From NCBI RefSeq assembly GCF_963169125.1, contig NC_084797.1, forward strand, positions 102,325,868 to 102,389,867: DNA of 64,000 nucleotides. Reading direction: 5' to 3'. Within the stretch, counting starts at the first letter, position 1; every line of letters begins with the position of its first letter. Under the pieces are notes generated by a model. That model was given only the letters and a program-made list of their open reading frames with translations, was not told the origin of the DNA and did not search any database. The DNA comes from Humulus lupulus (Eukaryota > Streptophyta > Magnoliopsida > Rosales > Cannabaceae). The position numbers were made by a program, and so were the translations under genes. Shown here one piece after another: positions 1-11,619 of this stretch.

Positions 1-58
1 AGACACAACTCCAACAACATACGCGGGAATCTCTCATTCTTCCCACAAATGGGGGGTT
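1..58 (+). other. 3' internal end and polypurine tract of Tat-like element G
   Basis: This is the last internal stretch of an LTR retrotransposon whose body lies off the left edge. It ends in a purine tract with six G (about 45-57) directly before the TG that opens the LTR at 59. The polypurine tract primes plus-strand DNA synthesis in these elements. Its position fixes the element's orientation as plus. Confidence 0.6.
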
Positions 59-499
59 TGTTACATTTCGAATTTTGAATGTTTAAATGTAATAAATATA
101 ATAAAATATCCCTATCATAAGGGGATATCAGTTGAGGATCCCAGGCCTATAAATAGAGAGTTTATGGGATGAGAGAGGGCTTCTTCTGCTTCTTCTTTCT
201 AGAGAGAGAAAATTGGGTCTGTTTATTCTAGAGAGAGAGTGCTGAAATTAGAGAGAATTCTTGTATTTTCACAATCTGTACTGAAGAAACTCAGTTGGCT
301 CAGTCCATCTGATCTTGAGTATAGGTCTATAAATCACAACTCTAAGTGGATTAGGCTATTACCGACAATCGGGGCTGAACCACTATAAAATCTCTTGTGT
401 TCTTTATTTTCTTTATATAAACTATCTGTGTATTTATATTCTCTTGAAGGCTTGTCGTTATTGACGTTCTCACGTCGTTGGCTAAAAACGCAGTCAACA
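59..499 (+). repeat. 3' LTR of element G (Tat-like Ty3/gypsy)
   Basis: The LTR runs from TGTTACATTTCG to AGTCAACA (441 bp) and is preceded by a polypurine tract. Positions about 280-390 match, in reverse complement, the LTRs of element C at 47.8-47.9 and 53.9-54.0 kb, so G and C belong to one family. It contains the block GGCTGAACCACTATAAAA shared with other LTRs here. CACAG at 500-504 would be the target-site duplication; its partner is off-window. It lacks the 21-bp minisatellite found in C's LTRs. Confidence 0.7.
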
Positions 500-504
500 C
501 ACAG

Positions 505-1147
505 GGATCTTAAAATCTACATAGATGCAGATTGGGCAGCTTCTCTCACTGATCGAAGATCCACGTCTGGATACTGCTCCTATATTTGGGGAAATCTCGT
601 ATCTTGGCGCAGCAAGTAGTAGCTCGTAGCAGTGCTGAAGTAGAATTTCGTGCCTTAGCACATGGAATTTGTGAAGGAATGTGGCTGAAACGCTTACTTG
701 TTGAACTCAGAATCCGCCGTGAAGGCCCTCTAAATATTTTTTGTGATAATCAATCAGCTATAGTAATTGCAAAGAATTCAGTCCATCATGATAGAACCAA
801 ATATGTCGAAATTGATCGTCATTTCATCAATGAGAAGATTGAAGGCAAGATCATCACCTTGAAGCATGTTCCCTTAATCTTAACTAAAACTCTCCATCGC
901 CCTAATTTCAGTGAACTCGGCTCCAAACTAGGAATCAAGCTAGTAATTGGTTGTCATATGTTGACAGCAAGGAATTTATGTTTCCAATTGTTATTTGACC
1001 ATCCTAGTCTATAGGAATTTTTATTTATTGTATTTATTTTTTAATATGAAGGGTCTTAGTTGTTTATTGTATATATAGCTTACTTCTATGCTGTAAAAGA
1101 TAGAGAATACATAAATAAAAATAATTTCTCTCATACCATTTTCTTCA
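505..1147 (+). mobile_element. Ty1/copia 3' remnant: RNase H and degenerate 3' LTR
   Basis: The translation of 505-960 is the copia RNase H C-terminal region. It shows the DADWA block, the STSGYC block, VARSSAEVEFRALA, CDNQSA and a HDRTKYVEIDRHFI-like block. A small deletion near 614 removes residues between WRSK and QVVARSS and breaks the frame. A partial LTR follows at about 989-1147; its 'CCTAGTCTATAGG' stretch is shared with the intronic copia at 2887-6930, so the two are related. Element G was inserted into this copy at about 500. RT, integrase and gag would lie to the left of the window. Confidence 0.75.
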
Positions 1148-1462
1148 GCAAGTGTTATTGAGTAATCAGTGTCCAAGTCAAATCTTCTCAAATTTTGTTC
1201 AAACCAGGGGGAAGGATAGAAAAGAAACTTAAATATGGGATTTTGGTAGTTTGGAAATTGTTTCTTCAGGTTGGAAGTTCTGGGAATAACAATATAAAGA
1301 GGACAAGAGTAAAACTACCAACCTGGACTTAACAAGCATGTTAGCTTAGAATAGTTTTGTATATCATGTCTTTTCTGTAAAGATGTCATGAAATTGAGAA
1401 TAGGAGCTATCGATCGACTGAGGCTTATCTGTAACTCACATACCATTAATTTTTTTTTTCAG
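1148..1462 (+). other. Intron sequence upstream of the first visible host exon
   Basis: AT-rich, non-coding sequence between the copia remnant and the acceptor tract (T-run plus CAG, ending at 1462). No open frame or element ends are seen. It is inferred to be part of an intron of the zinc-finger gene, interrupted by the copia/G insertions. Confidence 0.5.
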
Positions 1463-4400
1463 CATGCTCCAATGACAAGTCATTACAATAACCCTCCTCC
1501 CTTTTATATCGGAGGTTTTGGGCCTCCTCCAATGCCATATGGAGTATCCACCAGGTATGGGTCCCCAATTCCACATTCTGGAATGCATTACGACTATGGT
1601 GCACCCCCTGTTGCTCATGGAGCATATGGCCCTCCAGTCCCCACATTTCCACCCGGAGGTTATGGAGGTTCTCTCTTGCACTCACTCATTGTGTAATTTC
1701 TTTTCAGTCATTTGTTCATAATTAGTAGAACAAAGAATTTGCTGCATAGAAAACACATGGAGAAGCAGTTAATAAAGTTTTAATAGGATCAAAGAAGAGG
1801 AATTAAACTAAACATTTATTCTTCTTATATTTAAATATTTTGGCCATAACTTTGTCAAAATCTTTGAATTCACTGGATTTCCCAGTTCCATTATTGACAG
1901 CTATCACAACGTTTTTTGGACTTAAAATATGATGCATGGTTGGTACCATTACATATGATCTATACAAAGCATGTAAGATACATCTCACTGAAAGGCTTGT
2001 GTAACTTATAGGTTTTGGTGACTCAGGAATGGGTTACGCATCACCTTCAACTATGAATGGATATGGATTTGGTTTTCCTGGATCTCCTTGGTCTGGAGGA
2101 ATGAGTATGATACCTGAAAATCCTGCTTCCAGGAAACGCCGTGGGGGTAATTTCTGCCTTGTTTGGAGACCCATTCTGCTTTTACTATCATCTTTTCAGG
2201 CAGTAATGTAGCGGTGCTTGATTGCTGTAATAGTTCACGCTTTTGTTATGTTATTTCACCCTCTTAATGCTGAGTTGCCTGTTCTGTTCTGCCTCATATC
2301 ACATTAAATTTGTAGAATTTCTCTAATATCTTTTCTGAGAAATGGTTGACTTGTAATGAAGAGGCTATGTACTTGTTAAAAATTGTTTAGTATGTATGTA
2401 TTAACTGTGAGTTAGTCTTTAGAAACTTTTATCTTCTTGAGTTTGCAGGTCCAGATGGTTCATATGATGGGGATTGGATATGTCCCAAATGTGAGAATGT
2501 AAACTTTGCTTTTAGAACTGTATGCAACATAAAGAAATGTGGAGCTGCCAGACCTTCTCTTGTAAGTGTTTCTTATAATTAGTTTAATTAATGGGGTGCT
2601 ATTCTACTGTTCCTATTTCACACTGATATATTTGCTACTTTCATGGTCTTCAAGAATGGACTTTCACACTGATAAATTTTGTACCGTATGATGAAAAGCA
2701 TGGTTCAAATCAGTTGGGATATATCTAAGAGGCCTAATGTTGGCTTCATCATATTTTCAGGTTATGTTTGTAAAATGGAATTCGGTTAAAAAAATATGAG
2801 AGAAAATATAGAATGATTATTTGCCAACAACAGATTAGGAGAAAATAAGTTGAAAATAAGTTGGATACAAAGTTGTAATATCTTTTTGTTAACAGTCAGA
2901 AAATAAAAAACAGAAATCAAAACGTTACCAAAGGATGGTTCAGTTTCCTAGTCTATAGGAATTCTCTTTTATTGTATTTATGTTGTATTAAAGATGGTTT
3001 GATATAAAAACTTGTATATAAACTCAATTTCTAGGTTGTAAATTTACACTGAAAATAAGAAACATTTCTTTTTCCTCACCATTTTTTCATGGTATAAGAG
3101 TCGTAAGGCTTTTTTTTTTCTTCTCGGCAATTTTTCTGTCCTGCTCCGGTTGTCCTCTCCGGTGCTGGCAGCTTTTGCAACTCCAGGTGACATCTCCGGC
3201 ATTCCTAGCGGCTTCTACAACTCCACGCGACATCTCCGACGCTCTCGGCGGCTTTTGCAACTCCACGCGACACCTCTGGCTGTTGTGGCATCTCCAACAA
3301 CCTCTGTATCCTTCTGCCACCTTGCACTTTGTTTGTCCAGCCTCGGTTGCATTCTCCAGTCCGGCACTTCATTCGTCCAGCCTCCGTTCGTTGCCCTCAG
3401 TCCAGCCCGGCATCACTCAGCCTCAGTCACACCCTCCAACTAGCAAAAAAAAAAAAAGGGCACATATTGCCTCGGTCCGTGAGCCTTGGCCTCTTGACAC
3501 ACAAGGTGCCAAAAACTCCTTTGATAGATCCATCCCCACTTGCCGGCTCTAGCCACGTGTGAGCATGTCAGGTAGTGAAGAAATCTCCTCTCAAATTAGT
3601 GGGCCTAACTCAATTCCAGCCCAAACTCAGGCCCAGAGTCAGTCCTCTGGCTCCATTTATAGTCATGATACCAGTTCTTTCCACATCACAGCCTACAAAC
3701 TCGATGGTAGGAACTATTTACAATGGGCACAGTCAGTAAAGTTAGTCATTTGCGGACGTGGCAAACTCGGATATCTCACCGGTGACCTTGCTGCCCCTCC
3801 ATTGACTGACTCAACCTACAAGGTATGACAGGCTGAGAATTCTATTGTCCTTGCATGACTTGTCAATTCAATGGATCCAAAGATTAGTCGCAGGTATTTA
3901 TTTTTTAAAACTGCTAAGGAAGTATGGGATGCTGCTAAAAAAATGTACTTTGATCTTGGGAATGCCTCAGATTTTTTTAAATTCGTATCAAACTCAAAGA
4001 AATCAAACAAGGTAATCGCACTGTTACCCAATACTTTTCAGACTTACAAGACTCGATTTGTATATGGATACCACTCCTTTGTGTGCTACCTGCACCACTC
4101 TTTAGCACCAACAATTAGAAAAAGAGCGGGTCTTTGAGTTTCTTACTAGGTTGAACCGTAATCTTGATGAAGTTCGTGGTCGTTTGGTGAGTCGTTCTCC
4201 GTTTCCTGACACGGAAGAAGCTTTCTATGAGGTCACACGTGAAGAAGCACGTTGTCGCGTCATGCTCACTACTCCAGAATTATTGCCTGTAGAGAGTTCA
4301 GCTCTTGTCTCAAAGTCTGGTCCACCACCATTTGGCAGATCAAATCTTGTTCCTCGACCTAATTGCAAGGGTGACCGACCTTGGTGTAATCACTGTCAAC

Positions 4401-7400
4401 GTCATGGTCACACTCACTCCACTTATTGGGAAATTCATGGCAAACCACCAAATTGGACTCCCCGTCGCTAGAATGACAAAAAGGCCTACCAAACCCAGAC
4501 TGAGAGTAGCACTACTCATAGCAGTACTGTTGCCCCTTCATTCAGTAAGGAACAACTCGAACATTTATACACACTCCTTAGTCAATCATCCATAAAACCC
4601 AAGTCTGGTCCAGAGTCTCATAGTGCTTCTGTTGCACACTCTAGTAATTTCTCTTCCTCTTCCCATACACCATGGATCATCGATTTAGGGGCAACTGATC
4701 ACATGACAGGTTTACTTCATTTATTTGATTCTTATAGTCTCTGCTCTACTGCTCTACTGCCTCTAGTGTTAAGATTGCAGATGGTACTCACTCACCTATT
4801 GCAGGAATTGGCACCATAAAATTGTCTGCTGATTTATTTCTTTTATCAGTTCTCTTTGTTCCTTCTTTACAATGCAACTTAATCTCTGTTCAAAAATTAA
4901 CCTCTAATAATCGCTGTCTTGCTAAATTTATGTCTAATTCTTGTCAATTTCAGGATCTATCATTGGGGAGGACGATTGGCAGTGCTAGGATTCGTGACAG
5001 ACTTTATTTCTTTCAGCACCCGAACAAAGAGCTGCCTTATCTGCACTGTTTAACTTCAAGTTCTATTTCTAATTCATCTTTTGATTCAACTTCTCAAAAA
5101 ATTATTTTCTGGCATTGTCGACTTGGACATCCAAGTTTTTTTATATTTAAGTCATTTGTTTCCTTGTTTTTCAATAAAAATGTTGCTGATTTTCAATGTG
5201 ATATTTGCCAATTTGCTAAATATACTCGTGTTTCATTTCCTCACAAACTATATACACCCTCTAGCCCTTTCTCTCTTATTCACAGTTACGTATGGGGACC
5301 ATCTAAGGTCACTACTTCTTCTGGTAAGCGTTGGTTTATTACATTCATTGATGACCATACGCGAATTACTTGGGTGTACCTTCTTAGGCACAAATCTGAA
5401 ACCTGTTAGGTATTCCAAAACTTCCACAAAATGATCCAAACATAGTACCAGACATCTATTCGGACACTTCGTACCGATAACGGTACTGAATACTTCAATA
5501 CCACTCTCGGTCCCTATCTTCTACAAAATGGGATTGTTCACCAGAGCTCATGTGTGGAAACTCTACAACAGAATGGAATAGCCGAAAGAAAAAATCGTCA
5601 CCTCGTAGAAGTAGCCTGTGCTATTATATTCAACATGCATGTTCCCAAATATCTTTGGGGCAATGCTGTACTCACTGCTACTTATCTAATCAATCGCCTT
5701 CCTAGTCGGCCTTTTCAATTCAAGACACCATATTCTATTCTTCAATCTCTCTATCCTCACATTTCCACAAATACTCTTGCCAGTCAAAGTCTTTGGGTGC
5801 ACCACCTTTGTCCATGTGCACTCCCAACATCGGAGTAAACTTGATCCTAAAGCCATAAAAACAATTTTCTTAGAATATTCTCCTACACAGAAAGGCTACC
5901 GCTATTACTACCCCTCACCAAGAAAATTTACATCTCCAGTGATGTAACTTTTTTCGAAAATACTCCATACTTCACTCCCACTTCGCTTCAAGGGGAGCAT
6001 ATTCATCACGAGCAAAAAGGGATGCTAGGCAGTAAACCTAGAAAAACTCCAATCGAGCTCGGAGACAAGAGGAAAATGTTCGAAGGAAACTCAGTTGACA
6101 AAGAAAGGTACTAGCAACTAGTAGGGAAGCTTATCTACCTCTCTCATACTCATACTCATACTAGACTAGATATTGCATTTGCAGTAAGTCTGGTCAGTCA
6201 ATACATGCATGATCCATGTCAAGGACATCTTAATGCAATATATAGAATTCTGAGGTATCTAAAGCAAACACCAGGAAAAGGTCTTTTCTTCAGAAAGACG
6301 ACCGAGGGAAAAGTTGAAGTATTCACATATGCAAACTGGGTTGGGTCAGTTGATAGAAAATCTACATTTGAGTATTGTACAATTGTGTGGGGCAATGTGG
6401 TAATATGGCGAAGTAAAAAGCAAACAGTAGTTGCAAGAAGTAGTGCAGAAGCAGAGTACAAAGCCATAGCCCACGGAATATGCGAAGCAACATGGATCAG
6501 ACGCGTGTTAGGGGAACTGAAGATTGAATATGAAGCTTCCATTCAGCTTTACTGTGATAATTAGTCTATCATCAGTATTGCACACAACCATATATATCAT
6601 GACAGAACTAAACACGTGGAAGTGGATCGTCACTTTATTAAAGAGAAGATTGATGGGGGAATTTTCAACATCAGTTATGTTCATACGTATCAACAGTTGG
6701 CTGATATATAGTCTAGTTTGAGGGGGAGTGTTAACAGTCAGAAAATAAAAAACAGAAATCAAAACGTTACCAAAGGATGGTCCAGTTTCCTAGTCTATAG
6801 GAATTCTCTTTTATTGTATTTATGTTGTATTAAAGATGGGCTGATATAAAAAACTGTATATAAACTCAATTTCTAGGCTGTAAATTTACACAGAAAATAA
6901 CAAACATTTCTTTTTCTTCACCATTTTTCACTTTTCTTACTATTGAAATACATGAAGATGGGGGAATTGAATAGGATAAAATTATCTAAAGTTTTTCAAT
7001 GAGATTAAGTTATTTCATACTATGGCGATTGTTTAAGTTTGATTAATTTTTTCAATTTCCTCTCAAATTTTATAATAAAATCACATGATTAAAATTATTC
7101 AATCCTACTCTCCAAACGTGAACTTTGTGTAAAACTAAGTCCAAAGCCAAATGTGGATTTATTACTTCTGAATTTTCAATTTATCTATAAAGCTAAATCT
7201 TAGCTTTACTGTATCTGGTGTATACATGTTCCGGTAGGCATAAGGCAAAATCTGGGACTACGATTTGTTCTCATTAAATAATGTTGTATATTCTCATGGG
7301 ATTATCGTCTTTTTGTAGGGTTCTACTAATCAGTCAAATGCTGGTGCTCCTGAAGGCAGCTGGACTTGTGGCAAATGCGGCAACGTGAACTACCCCTTTC

Positions 7401-7450
7401 GAACTGTTTGTAATAGGAAGGAATGTGGAACTGAGAAACCTAGTTCTTGA
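1463..7450 (+). CDS. RanBP2-type zinc-finger protein, 3' four exons (5' part off-window)
   Basis: Four exons follow GT-AG rules and keep frame: 1463-1667, 2012-2146, 2449-2561 and 7319-7450, ending in TGA. The first two encode a Pro/Gly/Tyr-rich linker and a basic KRRGG stretch. Exon three encodes a zinc finger beginning DWICPKC, with NVNFAFRTVC and a final Cys after KK. The last exon encodes a second finger (WTCGKCGNVNY..RTVC..KEC) and a short tail. The pattern W-x-C-x2-C-x10-C-x4-C is the RanBP2/NZF family, which binds RNA or ubiquitin. The spacing and the 'APEGSW' lead-in resemble plant proteins with three such fingers. The first finger and the promoter are not in the window. The last intron is 4.8 kb because a copia element sits in it. 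The reading frame looks undamaged, so this is probably a live gene; its precise target is unknown. Confidence 0.85.
2887..3089 (+). repeat. 5' LTR of intronic copia element
   Basis: 203-bp LTR opening TGTTAACAGTCAG and closing TTTTTTCA. TSD CTTTT is immediately upstream and the primer-binding site is immediately downstream. Confidence 0.9.
3565..6720 (+). pseudogene. Broken copia gag-pol with reverse transcriptase largely deleted
   Basis: The order is that of Ty1/copia. The gag N-terminus has 'LDGRNYLQWAQSVK' (from about 3690). A zinc-knuckle relic, CNHCQRHGH, has its last Cys replaced by Tyr (about 4390). A protease-like WIIDLGATDHM follows, with Leu in place of the usual Ser (about 4670). 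The integrase has an HxxxH-CxxC relic (CDICQ, about 5200), ITFIDDHTR and TDNGTEYF blocks, and a final Glu block ENG-like (QQNGIAERKN, about 5570). After about 5840 the frame collapses and jumps to the RNase H end (LVGKLIYLS, then SSAEAEYKAIAHG). Almost all of the reverse transcriptase is therefore absent. Stops and frameshifts occur throughout. Confidence 0.85.
6729..6930 (+). repeat. 3' LTR of intronic copia element
   Basis: 202-bp LTR matching 2887-3089 with few substitutions. It is preceded by a G-rich purine tract and followed by the TSD copy CTTTT (6931-6935). Confidence 0.9.
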
Positions 7451-8010
7451 AATTTACTCAAATACTTTCTGGTTTATGTTTCGTGTAAAAAATCCACAGA
7501 TTTCACCTATTGTTGGGAACAGAATTTCAAAATCAAGACAAATTTGTTCTCGGAAATATATTTGAAATGGTTATTTCTGACAAAAATGAGGACGTATCCC
7601 TTATTTACTTGTGTTTCTTCTGATCTGTTGCTTTGGTATTACACGCAAACATTGTATTTTCTTGTATGACGAGATGCCATTGGTATGGGCTAAGACTCTG
7701 ATGCTAACGTTTGGATTTGAATTGGTTTAGTTAGCAAATGTTCTCTCTTGGTTAGGTTCATGATTTGGTTTTGGAAAAATGCCCCGTCATGTTGGAGAAG
7801 AACAAGCCTTTTATCTTTTTCGACAGGAATGAACTATACATATCATCTCAGGTGATTCATTGTACACGACACAATGTACTTGATAAAGTCAAGTCAATTA
7901 ATGGTTGTCGTTTCTTACTATGTATATATTCTGTTATTTCTTCTTTGCTTTGTAAAATAATGGTTGTCGTGTGTGTTGATCCCATTTATACAAACAGCAT
8001 ATAGTTTATA
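7451..8010 (+). other. 3' flank / probable 3' UTR of the zinc-finger gene
   Basis: T-rich sequence after the TGA at 7448-7450, consistent with a plant 3' UTR. An open stretch at 7765-8004 has no family resemblance and is not called. No element ends are seen. Confidence 0.45.
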
Positions 8011-9023
8011 ATGAGTGGTTTATAACATATTTATTTTATTTAACAAGAGGTTGATGTTTTTGTATGTACAATTCATGTCTAAAATGTACTTTCAATTTCA
8101 AAGCCTCACAATTGTTTCCAATTAATTACGCTACGAATTGGCACACAATTGTCATATCATAGCTGGAATTTTTTTTTAAAAGGGTTCTCCGACCATAATA
8201 TTGTCGTAACATATGGATGAGAATTGAACATTTTCAATACAGGAAGCCAACAAAGACAAAGCATCTTCTTTGCTTACGTTTTTGGTTATCTACGTGTACT
8301 AATATCATTCTGAGTTTTTTAGTTTAACTTTGACTACCGAAATGAAATCTACTTACATTGTATTAATGAGTGTTTAACATTGAATTTTTTCGATCTAATT
8401 CAATCATATTAGAGAAAATTAACATCCAATTATAAATAAGCATTCTAATTAGAAAATGGATTTTTCTTAAGGATCAAATCCATATCTATATAAATGAGAG
8501 TATCAAAGATGATGTTATATTATATTAGTCAATGAATGTTAAAGATTGAATCTTTTTCAATCTAATTCAATCATATTAGAGAAAATTATCGTCCAATTAT
8601 AAATTTATTAAATTTATATCTATATAAAGAAGAGCATCAAGGAGATAATATGACACTCTAAAATATTAATCTATTTTCCATTTTAATCTAATTTTTTTAT
8701 TCATTTTATAGATTATAACGTTTGTAATTTATTCTAATTCTACTTCTTAACTGTTTAATCTTTAAAAGTTACTAAAAATTAAAATTAATTAAAAAAATAG
8801 TAAACGTGTATGTATGGAGTAAATGTGTATGGTACATTTTTTTAAAAGAAATTATAATATATATTAACTACTTAAGTATCACATAGCAATACTATATAAA
8901 TGTAGTTACATGTAACTACACATTAGTTTAAATGTTACATGTTAAAAAAAATGTAGTTAAATTTAAATTGGATATTTACAAGATATTATTATTTAAATCA
9001 ATAATATATATATATATATATAT
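8011..9023. other. AT-rich spacer with an imperfect direct repeat
   Basis: No gene is seen. About 75 bp at 8367-8441 is repeated at 8524-8607, sharing a core ATTCAATCATATTAGAG. Each copy is followed by a 'TATCTATATAAA' stretch, which may be a decayed transposon end. A (TA)n run lies at 9004-9023. Confidence 0.5.
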
Positions 9024-9432
9024 GGGTGCACTCTTAATGGTTACTACCCATAGATGGTTACTTTAATATTAACCATTGGATTAAGATCAATGGTTCATAT
9101 TTATAGTTGATAATTAATATTTCTAAAAATAAATTTTGATTTTTTCAAATTTTTGGAAGGGTTACCTGATGAAAAATGTGTATTTATTATGAAAATATAA
9201 TATTATAAATTTTTTCATTTTTCAAATGTATGTCAATTTCTAAATATAACTAGTGTTTCTCATTGGTTGAAAACACCATTAATTATGGCAAAAAAAAAAA
9301 CTAAATTCGAAATTAATATAGAAAAAATATATATTTACCTGTTGGTGACTTGCTATACCAAGTCACTATGTTGCCACATCATCATAATTGTTAATACACA
9401 TCTATGGATAGTAACCATTAAGAAGTCTTCCA
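9024..9432. mobile_element. Putative MITE with about 33-bp imperfect terminal inverted repeats
   Basis: The left end (9024-9056) reads CTTAATGGTTACTACCCATAG. The right end (9399-9432), reverse-complemented, has CTTAATGGTTACTATCCATAG. The 410-bp interior is AT-rich and non-coding. It is flanked by TATATA on both sides, which could be a target duplication but is ambiguous in this AT-rich setting. The superfamily is not assigned. Confidence 0.6.
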
Positions 9433-10853
9433 TATATATATAAATATATCTTTGTGAGTTTATATATATTCTAAACATTCTTTATTAATCTCATATTTTC
9501 TTCCACCCTAATTTCTCTCTCTTTCGCTCTCTCTTTTTCTCTTCTTCTCTCTAAACTCTTTCATTTTCAATTTTCATAATGGAGTATTCTTTTCTTTACT
9601 TGAACAATGATAGAGATAAATGAATGATAATGGTTAGAGTTTGTAGAATATGGGAGTGTCTTAATACCAAGAAATAATTTTTATTGATGAGAATGTTGTA
9701 TCAAAATTTATTTCCTCGGTTTTCTTTCTATTATCAATTGTTTTCTATTTAATTAATGTGTTATGTGTTTTTGTCACACGCGAGTATAGACCACTTTCAA
9801 ATGACCATAAAACTATTTTTTTTGTTACAACTTCACTTAAGAGACTAGAAGAGGGAATTATTGACATTCCGATCAATGAATTCCAAATCATATCTCCAAA
9901 TTTGATTGATTTACGTGTTAATAATAACACAATTCTCTTAAGTATTTATTCAATTATTAATATTTGTTAATCTTTAAAGTTTTTTATTTTAAATTATTGA
10001 TCTTTATATTCGAACATCCTCATCTTATTTTTCTATCATGTTTTAGATGTTGTCGAAGGTTTATGTGGTATGAGTGATATTGAGAATGTTGGAGGTGCTT
10101 GGAAAAAAAGAGACATCAAAGTTTTAACAAATTAGTGAGTATAAGTTAATCGATAAAAGTAATATTACAAATATATATATGTTTGTTATTGTTGTATTTT
10201 TTTAATATTATGTTTTATTTTGTTTTTCTCTTTAGGAGAAGATGAGATGACACTCTCTTCTTCTAATCTTCTATTTTCCCTATTTTATGGTTTTTTCTAA
10301 TTTTTTTATTTAATGTTTATTAAAAAAAACCACATGGTTTACAAAACCATTGTGGGTATTATACATTTAGTCTATAAATAAATCACTTTGATTTAACTCA
10401 ATCTTGCCCAAATACCAAATAATTTTTTTGAGTTTATTAAATTTAATATATTACTTATATTTTACATATTTAATTTTTGTAGTATATATTTTTATATCAT
10501 TTAATTTTATATTGAAAAAATGACATTAACTATCTATATCTATATATAAATATATTTAATTAAGATAAAATATCCATAAAAAGTAATAGTACTATTATAA
10601 AATATCTATAAAAAATAATAATATTATTAATATTTTCATTGCTTTTCTTACAATATGGAAACAATTATAATAATAGGTGATGCAACACTCTAAAAATTTT
10701 CCAAACCCCTCTATCTTTATTTTCTCATTTTTTTTATTCTACTACTTTTCTAATTTATGATTATTAATTAAGGGAAATATATATATAAAAATCTATATCA
10801 ATATCTATCTATATGATTACATTTTATTTAAACCTCAATAGATTTACAAAAAT
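9433..10853. other. AT-rich spacer, no gene recognised
   Basis: A CT-rich patch lies at 9507-9560; the rest is A/T runs. Two stretches (about 10245 and 10690) resemble the 'GACACTCTAAAA' sequence at 8645 and 17950, suggesting scattered fragments of one repeat family. Open frames here are short and show no recognisable domain. Confidence 0.4.
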
Positions 10854-10858
10854 ATATC

Positions 10859-11306
10859 TGTTATACCCATTTTGGAGTGTCGCTACCCATCACAAGAGAT
10901 CATGCCTAAGGCCTAGTCACTTGTAACTTTGTATACTTCTTGAGCCAAGCCCAATAACTTAAGCCCACACTCAAATGTAACCATAACTCTTCAATATAAA
11001 TAAGAGAAGTAGGGACTGAGAAAGGAAGGGAGAAAAGGGGTGGCAACTTTTTACAGAGAGAGCTCTCCATCTTGAATGGAGTCAAATAGCTAAAAGCTAA
11101 ATACAAATGTAATCCATGGCTTGCAAGATCAATGACAGTGACTAAATGGATCTAGACCATCTTTTTGAGGCTGAACCACTATAAAACTCTCGCTATCCAT
11201 TATATATGGCTACTAGAAACATCTCATATACTTTATTTAGCTCTCACAAATCTTCTCAATATTATTCTTTGGGTGCTAGATGAGTTAACGAAAAAACGAG
11301 TCAATA
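10859..11306 (+). repeat. 5' LTR of element F
   Basis: Runs from TGTTATACCC to GAGTCAATA; the last CA has mutated to TA, and the other copy ends GAGTCAACA. It contains the GGCTGAACCACTATAAAA block at about 11170. About 448 bp. Confidence 0.8.
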
Positions 11307-11330
11307 TTTTGGTGCTTTCATTGAGAGCTA
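11307..11330 (+). promoter_or_regulatory. Primer-binding site of element F
   Basis: TGGTGCTTTCATTGAGAGC begins about three bases after the LTR. The same sequence lies next to the 5' LTRs of B (32577-32597, minus) and C (53821-53843, minus). I could not match it confidently to a particular tRNA 3' end. Confidence 0.65.
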
Positions 11331-11619
11331 AACTCAAGGAAAAAGACATTAGAGTCACTGAAATTTCCTCCAACTAATAGCTTTCCTAAGCCATCTCTAT
11401 TGGGCGATATCTCAGACATATCGCTACAGTAGCTAGCAGATCGGCTCTTCAGCTCCCCTGCATTGGTGAATAACCCCAGATACGCACATCTAAGGCTAGT
11501 CGGATATAGGGACCCATCTCCAAAGATGTGCTTAGATAGTGGAACCTCCGGATAGCAAAAGATCACTCCCAAGAGCTACCTCATGTCTAGGATCGCTTGG
11601 GATTGTCTGAAGGGAGGAG

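Larger units (their letters stand above)
2887..6930 (+). mobile_element. Ty1/copia LTR retrotransposon in the last intron of the zinc-finger gene
   Basis: The element is complete by its ends. LTRs lie at 2887-3089 and 6729-6930 (TGTTAACAG to TTTTTCA), and the duplication CTTTT flanks it at 2882-2886 and 6931-6935. A primer-binding site starting TGGTATAAGAG follows the left LTR. A purine tract (TTGAGGGGGAG) precedes the right LTR. The LTRs differ at about eight or nine of 202 positions by eye, suggesting moderate age. It is only 4.0 kb because most of the reverse transcriptase is missing, so it cannot move by itself. It lies in the same orientation as the host gene. Confidence 0.92.

Noticed and set aside
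7765..8004. 79-codon ORF after the zinc-finger gene
   Set aside because: No domain, AT-rich and probably 3' UTR or spacer.
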